Assembly: GCA_021298725.1 (NCBI GenBank)
Contig: JAJTDU010000008.1
Span: forward strand, 1 to 36,010
Reading direction: 5' to 3'
Length of the DNA: 36,010 bases
DNA from: Verrucomicrobiaceae bacterium
GTDB taxonomy: Bacteria; Verrucomicrobiota; Verrucomicrobiia; Verrucomicrobiales; Verrucomicrobiaceae
Shown: one piece after another, positions 1-7,912 of the stretch
How the letters are laid out: each line of letters begins with the position of its first letter
Numbering within the stretch: position 1 is the stretch's first letter
Position numbers and translations under genes: made by a program
Notes under the pieces: model-generated
What the model was told of the DNA's origin: nothing
Databases searched by the model: none
The model's input: only the letters and a program-made list of their open reading frames with translations

Positions 1-1
1 C

Positions 2-721
2 GAGGCCGAGTTCATCGGCCGTCTGCCGGTGCGTGTGGTGTGTGATCCGCTCAGCGCGGATGACATGTTCCAGATCATGAAAAACTCCGAGGGCAGCCTC
101 ATCCGCCAGTATGAACGCGAATTCGCCGCTTATGGTGTGAAGGCCGTGTTTGAGGACGACGCGCTGCGCGAGATCGCCAGCCGCGCCGAGGAGGAAAAAA
201 CCGGCGCGCGTGGCCTCGTCACTGCCTGGGAGCGTGTGCTGCGTGATTTTAAATTCGAGATGCCCAGCCTCGGCCTGCCGGGTCTGCTCATCGACGGTGC
301 TCTGGTCAAAAACCCCGAGCAAGTCCTCGCTCGTTGCCGCACCGAGGCTGCCACCTTTGCGGTCGAGCTTGGCGCAGCGCATGCGGATGAGATCCAGGCC
401 TTCGCTGGGCGTTTTCAGCGCGAACACGGCTTCATGCTCGACTTTGACAGCAGCGCCATCGCCGCGATCGCCGCCAGGGCGCAGCGTGAGGGCCTGCACG
501 TCGATGCCATGTGCGCGAAGCTCTTCAAAGACTATCCCTTTGGCCTGAAACTCGTCACCCGCAGCACCGGGGAAACCAGTTTTGCCCTCTCCGCCGACGC
601 AATTGCGAATCCCGACAAATTCGTCAGCGAACTCGTTGTCAGCGCCTGCCGACAGCGGCCTGAAGCGCCGTTATCCAACATCATCGACATCACCCCCGAA
701 CCTACTTCTCATGAATCGTAA
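2..721 (+). CDS. ClpX-family AAA+ unfoldase, C-terminal part (5' end outside window)
   Basis: The frame is open from the first bases, so the gene starts upstream; the GTG at 29 in the ORF track is internal. The visible part begins with EFIGRLPV, the sensor-2 approach of ClpX, followed by the ClpX small domain with the KTGARGL motif about 50 residues later. ClpX unfolds substrates and feeds them to ClpP. Ordinary ClpX ends shortly after this domain. Here about 130 more residues follow, and they look like a second, degenerate copy of the same small domain: a 'F..(Y/H)G....F' start, a 'DDAL.EIA.RA'-like helix and a closing 'NPDKFV' that echoes 'NPEQVL'. The second copy lacks KTGARGL. The stop overlaps the next gene's start by 11 bases, suggesting translational coupling. 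Family assignment is firm. Whether this is the housekeeping ClpX or a paralogue cannot be told without the N-terminal zinc-binding domain. Confidence 0.8.
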   Translation, partial: EAEFIGRLPVRVVCDPLSADDMFQIMKNSEGSLIRQYEREFAAYGVKAVFEDDALREIASRAEEEKTGARGLVTAWERVLRDFKFEMPSLGLPGLLIDGALVKNPEQVLARCRTEAATFAVELGAAHADEIQAFAGRFQREHGFMLDFDSSAIAAIAARAQREGLHVDAMCAKLFKDYPFGLKLVTRSTGETSFALSADAIANPDKFVSELVVSACRQRPEAPLSNIIDITPEPTSHES

Positions 722-1997
722 CCACGCCGCCGCTATGTTCATCGGTGTGCTAGTCTGCATCCCGCTGCTGGCTCTTTATCACTTCGGCTTTTTTCAAAGT
801 ACGGCGGACTGGTTCGCGGGGCTGTATGCGCGCGGCTTCGTCCTGCCGCAGGGCGATTTGAAGCGTTTGGTGTGGCTGCAATACGCCTACTACACGGTGA
901 TGGCCTTCGCCAGCGCCTGGGTGTGCATCGAGATGCTCTCGCAGTGGCGGCGTTTTGCTTTTCTGTTCGGTGGCACTTTCCTCACTGTCACCTTTGCCTG
1001 CGTCATGGCGATGAGCGGTGTTTTGTTTGAGCCGGTGTCTGGTTCGCTGGCGCTGTGGTTCGCCGGGATCGCGGGCATCGCCGTCGGCGGCACGGTGAAC
1101 GGCTACCGCCGTCATGTGATGCGCGAGTATTTTGTGGGACGCCTCTCCTCGCGCTTGTTTGAGGAGTTGGCGGATCAAAACAATCCCGCCAAAATGACGG
1201 AACGCCGTGAGATCACCGTGCTGACCTGTCGCCTGCTCAACCATGCCGAACTCAGCACCGGCATTGAGGCGCGGCAGTTTGAGGAGCTGGCCACGCACTT
1301 CCAGCGCAGTGTCACGGAGTTCCTCATCGCCCGCGGTGCCTACTTGGACGATTGCGATGCGCGCCAGGTACGCGTGTTCTTTGGTTTTCCGATCTCGGAT
1401 GAATATCATGCGCTGCATGCTGTGCAAGTCGCCGCCGTGCTGCGCACGCATTTGAGCGTGGTGACTCGTGAGATCGAGCAGCGCTTTGGCAAGAAGGCGG
1501 AGGTCGGCGTGGCCTTCAGCACCGGACCGGCGGTCTGCGGACTCTATGGCGTCAGCCACTTTGAAAGCTTCAGCGCCATTGGCGATGTGATCGACTTTGC
1601 CTCACAGCTCTGCGTGTTGAACGCCGACTACGGCAGCAAGGTGCTCATCAGCGCTCGCACCTACGCCTTGGTCAAAGACAACGCCGAGGTGCGACCCATG
1701 GAAATGGTCTGCGCCGCCGGTTCCAGTCAGATGAGTGAGGTCTATGAACTGCTGGCCGAAAAAGGTACGCTCTCAGAGCAGGACTCCCGCGCTCGAGATG
1801 CATTCTGGCAGGGGGTGGTGCAGTATCGCAAGGGCGACCTCAAACAAGCCCTCGCCAGCTTCCAAAGCGCCACCGTCGAGGACCGCGAGGACGCGCCGCT
1901 GAAATACTTCACCGAGCGCGTTGAGGCGGCGCTGAAGGAAAAGACCGTTCCTGAGAAGGAAACGCCCAAGCACTCGCGCAAGCTCGCCGCCACCTGA
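711..1997 (+). CDS. Membrane-anchored class III cyclase-fold protein, probably catalytically inactive
   Basis: 428 aa from the ATG that overlaps the ClpX-like stop; the longer ORF-track start at 582 would run 130 bases into the upstream gene. About four hydrophobic spans lie in residues 8-130. A linker (RLSSRLFEEL) follows, then a class III adenylate/guanylate cyclase fold at about 167-325: 'ITVLTC', 'FFGFP', 'SAIGDVIDFASQL', 'KVLISARTY'. A helical tail with a TPR-like 'VVQYRKGDLKQALASF' follows. In active enzymes the first strand carries a metal-binding Asp (FxDIxGF); here the position is Arg (about 174). The transition-state Asn and Arg of the 'VNxAxR' helix read Asp (about 295) and Gln (about 299). 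The fold is clear from the motifs; loss of cyclase activity is inferred. It may act as a nucleotide sensor or scaffold coupled to the unfoldase. Confidence 0.75.
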   Translation: MNRNHAAAMFIGVLVCIPLLALYHFGFFQSTADWFAGLYARGFVLPQGDLKRLVWLQYAYYTVMAFASAWVCIEMLSQWRRFAFLFGGTFLTVTFACVMAMSGVLFEPVSGSLALWFAGIAGIAVGGTVNGYRRHVMREYFVGRLSSRLFEELADQNNPAKMTERREITVLTCRLLNHAELSTGIEARQFEELATHFQRSVTEFLIARGAYLDDCDARQVRVFFGFPISDEYHALHAVQVAAVLRTHLSVVTREIEQRFGKKAEVGVAFSTGPAVCGLYGVSHFESFSAIGDVIDFASQLCVLNADYGSKVLISARTYALVKDNAEVRPMEMVCAAGSSQMSEVYELLAEKGTLSEQDSRARDAFWQGVVQYRKGDLKQALASFQSATVEDREDAPLKYFTERVEAALKEKTVPEKETPKHSRKLAAT

Positions 1998-2006
1998 TTT
2001 CTTGCC

Positions 2007-2615
2007 GTGCGCATCGACTACCCACCCGCCATCCAGCGCCTCGTGGCTCAGCTCAAGTCGCTGCCCGGTCTCGGTCCGCGCAGCGCGGAGCGCCTGATGC
2101 TCTGGCTGCTGCAAATGCCGGATGCGCGCATTACTTCGCTCTCACACACCCTGCTGGAGGCCAAGGAACGCATCGTGCCGTGCTCCGACTGCGGCTTCTT
2201 CATCGAGCACGAAAGCGACTGCCTGCTCTGCCACGATCCGCGCCGCAACCAGCGTTTGTTATGCATCGTCGAACAAGCCGCTGATGTGCTGCGGTTGGAG
2301 CGCAGCGGTGCGTTTCAAGGTTTGTATCATGTGCTCGGCGGTCGCTTATCGCCGCTCGACAATGTGACCCCCGAAGACCTGCGCATGGAGTCGCTCGTGG
2401 AGCGTGTGTGTGATCTGCACGCCGAAGAGGTCATCATCGCGCTCGGTTCCGATGTCGAGGGCGAGGCCACCGCGAGCTACATCGCCGATCTGCTGCGTCC
2501 GGCGGGCATTGCCATCACGCGTCTGGCCCAAGGCATGCCTGCGGGCGGCAATCTCGACCATGTGGACGAGCTCACGCTCTACCAGGCCCTGCATGGGCGG
2601 CGTAACATGAACTGA
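2007..2615 (+). CDS. recR: Recombination mediator protein RecR
   Basis: 202 aa, the normal RecR length, starting at a GTG nine bases after the preceding stop. RecR works with RecO (and RecF) to load RecA on SSB-coated single-stranded DNA during gap repair. Visible in order are the N-terminal helix-hairpin-helix (LPGLGPRSAERLM), a four-cysteine zinc finger (CSDCGFF...CLLCHD), the Toprim domain (LLCIVEQAADVLRLE...LGGRLSPLDNV) and the C-terminal 'GMPAGGNLDHVDELTLYQAL'. All key parts are intact. It is the last gene of the plus-strand run and is convergent with the zincin gene, only 6 bases away. Confidence 0.97.
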   Translation: MRIDYPPAIQRLVAQLKSLPGLGPRSAERLMLWLLQMPDARITSLSHTLLEAKERIVPCSDCGFFIEHESDCLLCHDPRRNQRLLCIVEQAADVLRLERSGAFQGLYHVLGGRLSPLDNVTPEDLRMESLVERVCDLHAEEVIIALGSDVEGEATASYIADLLRPAGIAITRLAQGMPAGGNLDHVDELTLYQALHGRRNMN

Positions 2616-2621
2616 AAGCGG

Positions 2622-2993
2622 TCACGCCAGCCCCAGCTCGGCCACTTGGTCCTCATCCAGCCCAAGATAGTGTCCCAGCTCGTGCAAAAAGGTGATGCGC
2701 ACTTCGTCGCGATAAGTTTGGAGGTCGCCGTTGCAGTCGTCCCACAGGTTGTCGAGAAAGAGGCGGATGCGTGGCATTTCATCCGGCGATTCTGGCAGGG
2801 GATCGCAGCGGGCGTTGCCTTCAAACAGGCCGAGCAGATCGGGATCAAGATCTTCGTCGATGTCGATCAGCGAATCCATCTCACAGAACTCGATGCGGCA
2901 TTCGGCGGCTTCATCACGAATTTCCTGGGGCAGGGCCAGCAGGGCGGACTTCACCACACTGGTGGCGACGGATTGGAGACGTTCAAAGCGCAT
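2622..2993 (-). CDS. Small zincin-like metallopeptidase (PF06262-type)
   Basis: 123 aa. The C-terminus carries HELGHYLGLDEDQVAELGL, the HExxH zinc-binding motif with the downstream 'GLDEDQ.AELG' typical of the minimal zincin family PF06262 (formerly DUF1025). Length also fits that family. The N-terminal part is acidic (DIDEDLDPDLLGLFEG), as usual for these proteins. No signal peptide is visible, so it is probably cytoplasmic. Substrates of this family are unknown. It begins 5 bases after the M1 peptidase stop on the same strand, so the two peptidase genes are very likely co-transcribed, with this one second. Confidence 0.85.
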   Translation of the reverse strand: MRFERLQSVATSVVKSALLALPQEIRDEAAECRIEFCEMDSLIDIDEDLDPDLLGLFEGNARCDPLPESPDEMPRIRLFLDNLWDDCNGDLQTYRDEVRITFLHELGHYLGLDEDQVAELGLA

Positions 2994-2998
2994 GTGGG

Positions 2999-5470
2999 TT
3001 ACTTCTTAGCGGTTTGCGGCTTCTTTTCGAGAGCTTCGATCTCTTTGGCCTGATCCTCGGATTTCTTTTGGAGCTGCTGCACGCGGTCCCAGAGGTTTTT
3101 CAGGTCAGCGGGGCTTTCGAGGCCGGCGCGGATGTCTTGCGCTGACTTGGCGGCGGCTTCACGCACCGGATCAATGCGGTCTCCGCTGCTGATGGCGAGC
3201 ATGAGATCGAGCAGACCGAGCGCTTTCGGATCACGCAGTGTGCCGAGTGCCTTCACGGCGGCCACGCGCCAGTCGCGGCGTGGGTCACTGAGCTTTTCCG
3301 CCAGGAAATCACGCACGGCATCGCGATGCGGATTCGTGGGGCGACGTGCAAGGAAGGCGAGCGCGTCGAAAGCGGTGCTGGCCTCGCGTCCGCGCAGCTC
3401 GTGCGGTTGTTGCAGTCGCGTGAGCACGGCTGGAACGGCGGATTCATCATCCTGCGCACGCAGAGTTTTGATCGCAGCCAGTTCGAGGCTGCTTTGATAG
3501 CTGGAGGCGGCGAGATGCTTCTTCAGAGCCGCGCTGACCACCGGCTCGCCGGGGCGTGCGCCCCAGCTCTCGATGATGGTGGCCAGGATGGAGGGGTTCT
3601 TTTCACTCTGCGCCATCTTCCACAGTGTTTCGCGCGATTCTGGCGTGTGAAGGCTGGCGAGCGCTTGCACGACGGCTTTGCGGGTCGCCGCGTGTTTTTG
3701 ATTCGCACTGCTGGCGATCAATTCGGCGCGCGCTTCGGGCTCGCCAAGCTTCGCGAGCACTTTGGCGGCCGCGCTGCGCACGGCGTGAAATGGGTCCTCG
3801 CGCAGGATTTGGCCGAGTTTGGTGATGTGTTTGCGATCCAGCGTTTGCACGGCCAGCAGGCGGCCGATCACGTCAGATTCGAGCTGTTTGTCTAGCATCG
3901 GGCCGGGTGGTGAGAAGCTGATCTTGGCCAGCACGGTGAAATCCGGGTCGATGCGCACGAGTTCCGGCTGCGCGGGCAGTGTGAAGTGAAAATCTTCGAC
4001 TTCTTGGCTGACATCCATCGTGAAACGAATGGGTTCTTTTTGTCCGGTAACGGTAAATGTCACCGGCAATGGCACACGGAACAGGCGCACCTGCTCGCTG
4101 AGCTTCTGCGTCTGGCGCACGGTGATTTTCGCCAGCTTGGCGTGGGAGTCCCACGCGTGATCGACTTTCAGCTCCGGCACGCCGCCGTGATGCAGCCATT
4201 GATCGAAGAACTGATCGAACGACAGGCCGCTGACCTCCTCGACGACATCCTGCAAATCATCCGTGCTCACGATGCCGCTGCGATGGCGGTCGAGATAGGT
4301 TTTGATGCACTTCGCGCCGAACACTTCCTGCGCTTCCAGCCAGAGCGAGTATTTCATCGCGTCGGTGCCGAGCTTCTGCTCCTCGTAAAGGATGGTGTAG
4401 TAGCTGGCGAAGCCTTCATTCAGCCACAGGTGCGCCCAATCGCGGCAGGTGACGAGATCGCCGAACCATTGATGCGCGGTTTCATGCGCGTCGAGGCGGT
4501 GCAGCGTGCGCAGCTCCTCCGTGTCCGCGTTGAAGAGCATGTCGGCGGCTTCAAAGGTGCAGCTCGTGTTCTCCATGCCACCGGCCAGGAAGTCGAGGCA
4601 ATAGACCTGCCAGTATTTGTCCCAGGCAAAGGGCACGCCGATCTCCTGCTGATAAAACTCGATGATCTTTCGCGTGTCGCTGAACGCATTCGCCGCCTGC
4701 GCGGCATGGGATGGCGGCACCAGCATCGCCAGCGGCAGTTTGCCTGCTTTGTCTTCCAGCTTGTGAAAATGTCCGGCGGCCAGAGCAATGAGGTAGTTCA
4801 CATGCGGCTGGTTTTGCAGCCAGTGAAACGTGACTAGGCCGGCTGCGCCTGGTTGCTCACTTTGCAGTGTGCCGTTGGAAACGACCTGCATGCCCTTCGG
4901 CACATGGCAGACGACCTCGCTGGTGAAGCGCTCGTTCGGGTAGTCGTAGCTCGGGAACCAGAAGCGATGCAGCTCCGCTTCGCCCTGGCTCCACACCTGC
5001 GTGTCGCCCGCCTTGTAGCCCATCTCCGGTGTGCGGAAATACAGCCCGTGCTCCGGTTGTGCGGAGTATTTGACTGCGAGCGTGACTTCGGCATCGGGGG
5101 CGATGGCGGATGCGAAGGTGACGATCAATTTCTCATTCGTCACCTCATGCTCGGCCACTTTCGCGCCTTCGGCCTTCACTTCGGCGATGTTCAAGTCCAC
5201 CGCGTCGAGTTCCAGCTTTGCCAGCGGCAGCGCGATGGGTTTGAACCGCATCGTCGCCGTGCCGGAGACCGTGCGTTTCACAAAATCCGGCGTCACATCG
5301 AGTTTCAGGTGCAGCACATCGACACGCCGGTCCCGCGCATACTTCCGACCGGCGATGAGCTTGATCGGTTGCGGCAGCAGATGCTTCTCACAATGCCGGC
5401 AATCGAAGGAGTCGGCAAAAGCACTCGATACGAGCAATGCGGCGGCGAGAAGGAGATGGTGGAGGCGCAT
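2999..5470 (-). CDS. Secreted M1-family aminopeptidase with C-terminal HEAT repeats, lacking the catalytic-Tyr segment
   Basis: 823 aa from the ATG encoding MRLHHLLLAAALLVSSAFA, a good signal peptide; the ORF-track start 31 codons upstream adds a non-signal extension and was rejected. The M1 catalytic core shows GGMEN (substrate N-terminus recognition) and HETAHQWFGDLV with LWLNEGFA, i.e. HExxH-x18-E, so zinc binding should be intact. After 'LWLEAQEVFG' the sequence jumps to 'AKCIKTYLDRH'. The stretch that normally carries the Y-x-K-G catalytic tyrosine, roughly 60 residues after the zinc Glu, is absent. The second half holds HEAT-like helical repeats (about 540-790) and ends in a Lys/Glu coiled coil. 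Without the tyrosine it may be inactive or mis-assembled. It is divergent from the DUF1501 gene with 61 bases between starts. Confidence 0.88.
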   Translation of the reverse strand: MRLHHLLLAAALLVSSAFADSFDCRHCEKHLLPQPIKLIAGRKYARDRRVDVLHLKLDVTPDFVKRTVSGTATMRFKPIALPLAKLELDAVDLNIAEVKAEGAKVAEHEVTNEKLIVTFASAIAPDAEVTLAVKYSAQPEHGLYFRTPEMGYKAGDTQVWSQGEAELHRFWFPSYDYPNERFTSEVVCHVPKGMQVVSNGTLQSEQPGAAGLVTFHWLQNQPHVNYLIALAAGHFHKLEDKAGKLPLAMLVPPSHAAQAANAFSDTRKIIEFYQQEIGVPFAWDKYWQVYCLDFLAGGMENTSCTFEAADMLFNADTEELRTLHRLDAHETAHQWFGDLVTCRDWAHLWLNEGFASYYTILYEEQKLGTDAMKYSLWLEAQEVFGAKCIKTYLDRHRSGIVSTDDLQDVVEEVSGLSFDQFFDQWLHHGGVPELKVDHAWDSHAKLAKITVRQTQKLSEQVRLFRVPLPVTFTVTGQKEPIRFTMDVSQEVEDFHFTLPAQPELVRIDPDFTVLAKISFSPPGPMLDKQLESDVIGRLLAVQTLDRKHITKLGQILREDPFHAVRSAAAKVLAKLGEPEARAELIASSANQKHAATRKAVVQALASLHTPESRETLWKMAQSEKNPSILATIIESWGARPGEPVVSAALKKHLAASSYQSSLELAAIKTLRAQDDESAVPAVLTRLQQPHELRGREASTAFDALAFLARRPTNPHRDAVRDFLAEKLSDPRRDWRVAAVKALGTLRDPKALGLLDLMLAISSGDRIDPVREAAAKSAQDIRAGLESPADLKNLWDRVQQLQKKSEDQAKEIEALEKKPQTAKK

Positions 5471-5520
5471 GATGGGGGCGAGCATCCCCGGCTCGTGCTG
5501 GCCTGGCAAGAACAAACCGG

Positions 5521-5526
5521 AAGGAG
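5521..5526 (+). promoter_or_regulatory. Shine-Dalgarno fixing the DUF1501 start
   Basis: AAGGAG lies 5 bases before the ATG at 5532. This fixes the start of the DUF1501 gene there rather than at the far upstream start of the 642-aa ORF, which would run antisense through the M1 peptidase signal-peptide region. Confidence 0.75.
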
Positions 5527-5531
5527 AGCCC

Positions 5532-6959
5532 ATGCATCGCCGTATTGGCCTCGGCATGCTCACCTTTTCCGACCACAGCCAGGGATCATCACGCCTTCAG
5601 CGGCGTGATTTTCTGCGCATTGGCGGCCTGGGGCTTGGCGGGCTCGGTTTGAGCGAAATGATGGCGCTCAAGGCCCTCGGTGCGTCGCAGAAGCGGCTGC
5701 TCAAGGACAAGTCGGTCATCTTCCTGTTCATGCACGGCGGGCCGTCGCAATTCGAGACCTTTGACCCGAAGATGGACGCGCCTTCGGAGATCCGCAGCGT
5801 GACGGGTGAAATCAAGACGAAGCTCCCCGGCGTGACCTTCGGCAGCACGTTTGAGCGGCTGGCGAAGCTGGCGGATAAGTTCAGCATCGTGCGCTCCTTC
5901 GTCACGGGCGATGCGGTTCACGACATCAAGACCATCGTCGGCAAAGACACCCTAAAGGCGAATGTCGGCTCGCTTTACTCGCGCATCGCCGGGCCGCTGC
6001 GCAAGGGCAGTGCCATGCCGACCAACGTGGCGTTGTTTCCTCAAGCCATTTCATCCGCCACGATGCCGGTGATCAAGAAATTCGGTGATTTCACCTCCAG
6101 CGGTGAGTTTGGAGCCACCTATCAGCCGTTCGTGCCTGGTGCAGGCAGTGGAGCGCAGGCGGACATGACGTTGAGCCTGCCGCAAGGGCGGCTTGATGAC
6201 CGCCGCACACTTCTGACCTCGTTGGATCAATGGAAACGCCGCATGGATGCCAGCGAGGCGGTCGGTGGCATGTCGGAGTTTCAATCCCTGGCCTTCGATG
6301 TGTTGCGGCGTGGCGTGTCGGACGCCTTTGATCTCTCCAAGGAAGATCCGCGCCTCATCGAACGCTACGACACCTCCAAATTGCTGCCGAAGGATCGCAT
6401 CAGCACGCAGTGGAACAACCGCGAGCATTACGCTGACAATGCCGCCACCCTCGGCAAGCTGATGCTCATGGCCCGCCGTCTGTGTGAGCACGGCTGCGGC
6501 TTCGTCACCGTCACCACCAGCTTTGTGTGGGACATGCATGCCGACAACAACAATGCCCCGTGCCGCACTGGCATGGACTACGTTGGACGGCCGTTCGATC
6601 ACGCGGTTTCCGCTTTGATCGAGGACATCGAAGCACGTGGCCTGAGCGAAAAAATCATGCTCGTCTGCTGCGGCGAGATGGGGCGCTCGCCGAAACTCAA
6701 TGCGAAAGGTGGTCGCGATCACTGGGGCGGTCTCGCGCCGCTGATGATTTACGGCGGCGGACTCAAAATGGGCCAGGTCATCGGCCAATCCGCTCGTAAC
6801 GGGGGTGAGCCAGCCTCCGAACCGGTCACGATTCCCGATTTGATCGCCACGATCATGCACACGCTCGTCGATCTCGGTGAGGCGCGTGTCACCGACGGCC
6901 TGCCGCCGAGCTTGCTGAACGTGCTCACGCGTGGCGAGCCGATTCGCGGCCTGGTATGA
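5532..6959 (+). CDS. DUF1501 family protein, Tat-exported
   Basis: 475 aa. The N-terminus has a twin-arginine signal (RRDFLRIGGLGLGGLGL), so the protein is exported folded. DUF1501 proteins belong to the alkaline-phosphatase/sulfatase-like fold superfamily and are abundant in Planctomycetes and Verrucomicrobia. Typical blocks are present: 'FLFMHGGPSQFETFDPK', 'DMHADNN', 'CCGEMGRSPKLNAKGGRDHW' and a closing 'PDLIATIMHTLVDLG'. In these phyla the gene usually sits next to a DUF1549/DUF1553 cytochrome-like partner. No partner is adjacent here, though a LamG remnant of that protein type occurs near 22.7 kb. Biochemical role is unknown; polysaccharide desulfation has been proposed for the family. 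Confidence 0.9.
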   Translation: MHRRIGLGMLTFSDHSQGSSRLQRRDFLRIGGLGLGGLGLSEMMALKALGASQKRLLKDKSVIFLFMHGGPSQFETFDPKMDAPSEIRSVTGEIKTKLPGVTFGSTFERLAKLADKFSIVRSFVTGDAVHDIKTIVGKDTLKANVGSLYSRIAGPLRKGSAMPTNVALFPQAISSATMPVIKKFGDFTSSGEFGATYQPFVPGAGSGAQADMTLSLPQGRLDDRRTLLTSLDQWKRRMDASEAVGGMSEFQSLAFDVLRRGVSDAFDLSKEDPRLIERYDTSKLLPKDRISTQWNNREHYADNAATLGKLMLMARRLCEHGCGFVTVTTSFVWDMHADNNNAPCRTGMDYVGRPFDHAVSALIEDIEARGLSEKIMLVCCGEMGRSPKLNAKGGRDHWGGLAPLMIYGGGLKMGQVIGQSARNGGEPASEPVTIPDLIATIMHTLVDLGEARVTDGLPPSLLNVLTRGEPIRGLV

Positions 6960-7015
6960 TCCAGGTGGGCAAAGGCGTTGCATTTGCGCCCAAGTTTGCG
7001 ATGCATGCAGCCCCC

Positions 7016-7087
7016 ATGACCCCGAAAATCGACCCCGCCCTGCACCGTGACAAAAAGCCGGACTGGATTCGCGTGACTTTACCGTGT
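7016..7087 (+). pseudogene. lipA: Out-of-frame N-terminal fragment of lipoyl synthase
   Basis: An ATG at 7016 opens 'MTPKIDPALHRDKKPDWIRVTLP', the usual LipA N-terminus (KPDWLRVKLP in homologues). LipA normally continues with about 18 residues before 'TVCEEAQC'. Here the next bases already encode TVCEEAQC, but in another frame. Roughly 50-60 bases are therefore missing and the frame is broken at about 7080-7087. The fragment explains the 56 bases between the DUF1501 stop and this ATG plus the first part of the gene. Confidence 0.7.
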
Positions 7088-7860
7088 GCGAGGAGGCGCA
7101 ATGCCCGAACCGCTGGGAGTGCTGGAGCCAGGGAACGGCGACGTTCATGATCGCGGGGGACCGCTGCACGCGAGCCTGTGGCTTTTGCGCGGTGAAGACG
7201 GCCAAGCCTTTCGCTTTGGAAGCGGACGAGCCACAGCGTGTGGCCGAGGCGACGAAGCGCATGGGCTTGAACCACATCGTGATCACCGCCGTGGCGCGGG
7301 ATGATGTGAAGGACGGCGGTGCGGAGCATTTTGCGCGGACGATTGAAGCCGTGCGCGAGGCGGTGCCGACGATCACGATTGAGATTCTCGTTCCCGACTT
7401 CAACGGCAAGGACGATGCGCTGGAAGTGGTGATGAAGGCCCGTCCGCATATTTTCAATCACAACCTCGAAACCGTGGAGCGCCTGACGCCGCTGGTGCGC
7501 AGCCGTGCGATGTATCACCGCAGCCTGCATGTGCTGAAGCGTGCGAAGGCGATGGCGGAGGAGCTTGGCACGAAATGCGCCACGAAGAGCGGGCTCATGC
7601 TCGGGCTCGGCGAGACGGAGACGGAACTGTTTCAGGCGATGGACGACCTGCGCGAGCATGACGTGACCGTTTTGACGCTGGGCCAGTATCTGCGGCCCTC
7701 CGCGCAGCATCTGCCGGTGATCGAGTACATCCACCCGGACACGTTTGAGAACTACAAGCAGATCGCCCTGAAAAAAGGCTTCCGCCACGTGGCCAGCGCA
7801 CCGCTGGTGCGCAGCTCGTATCACGCGTCGGACTTCAAGCCGGAGCTGGATCTGGAATAG
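7084..7860 (+). CDS. lipA: Lipoyl synthase, main body (5' end disrupted)
   Basis: LipA is a radical SAM enzyme that inserts two sulfurs into the octanoyl group on lipoate-dependent proteins. The frame contains the auxiliary-cluster motif CEEAQCPNRWEC (C-x4-C-x5-C), the radical-SAM motif CTRACGFC (C-x3-C-x2-C), 'GLNHIVITAVARDD', 'FNHNLETV', 'SGLMLGLGETE', 'GQYLRPS' and the C-terminal 'PLVRSSYHA'. The body is complete. The only available start in frame is a GTG directly before the first cluster cysteine, with no ribosome binding site, because the N-terminal region lies in another frame (see the fragment at 7016). As written the gene probably yields no functional LipA, unless the junction is a sequencing or assembly error. 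Confidence 0.85.
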   Translation: MCEEAQCPNRWECWSQGTATFMIAGDRCTRACGFCAVKTAKPFALEADEPQRVAEATKRMGLNHIVITAVARDDVKDGGAEHFARTIEAVREAVPTITIEILVPDFNGKDDALEVVMKARPHIFNHNLETVERLTPLVRSRAMYHRSLHVLKRAKAMAEELGTKCATKSGLMLGLGETETELFQAMDDLREHDVTVLTLGQYLRPSAQHLPVIEYIHPDTFENYKQIALKKGFRHVASAPLVRSSYHASDFKPELDLE

Positions 7861-7912
7861 CGCCGCGAAGAGGCAAATGCGTCAAACCAGGGCGCAAACC
7901 CGTATGATGTAC

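Noticed and set aside
6051-7457. 468-aa minus-strand ORF across DUF1501 and lipA
   Set aside because: Antisense to two genes with strong family motifs; its His/Arg-rich composition is that of a shadow frame.
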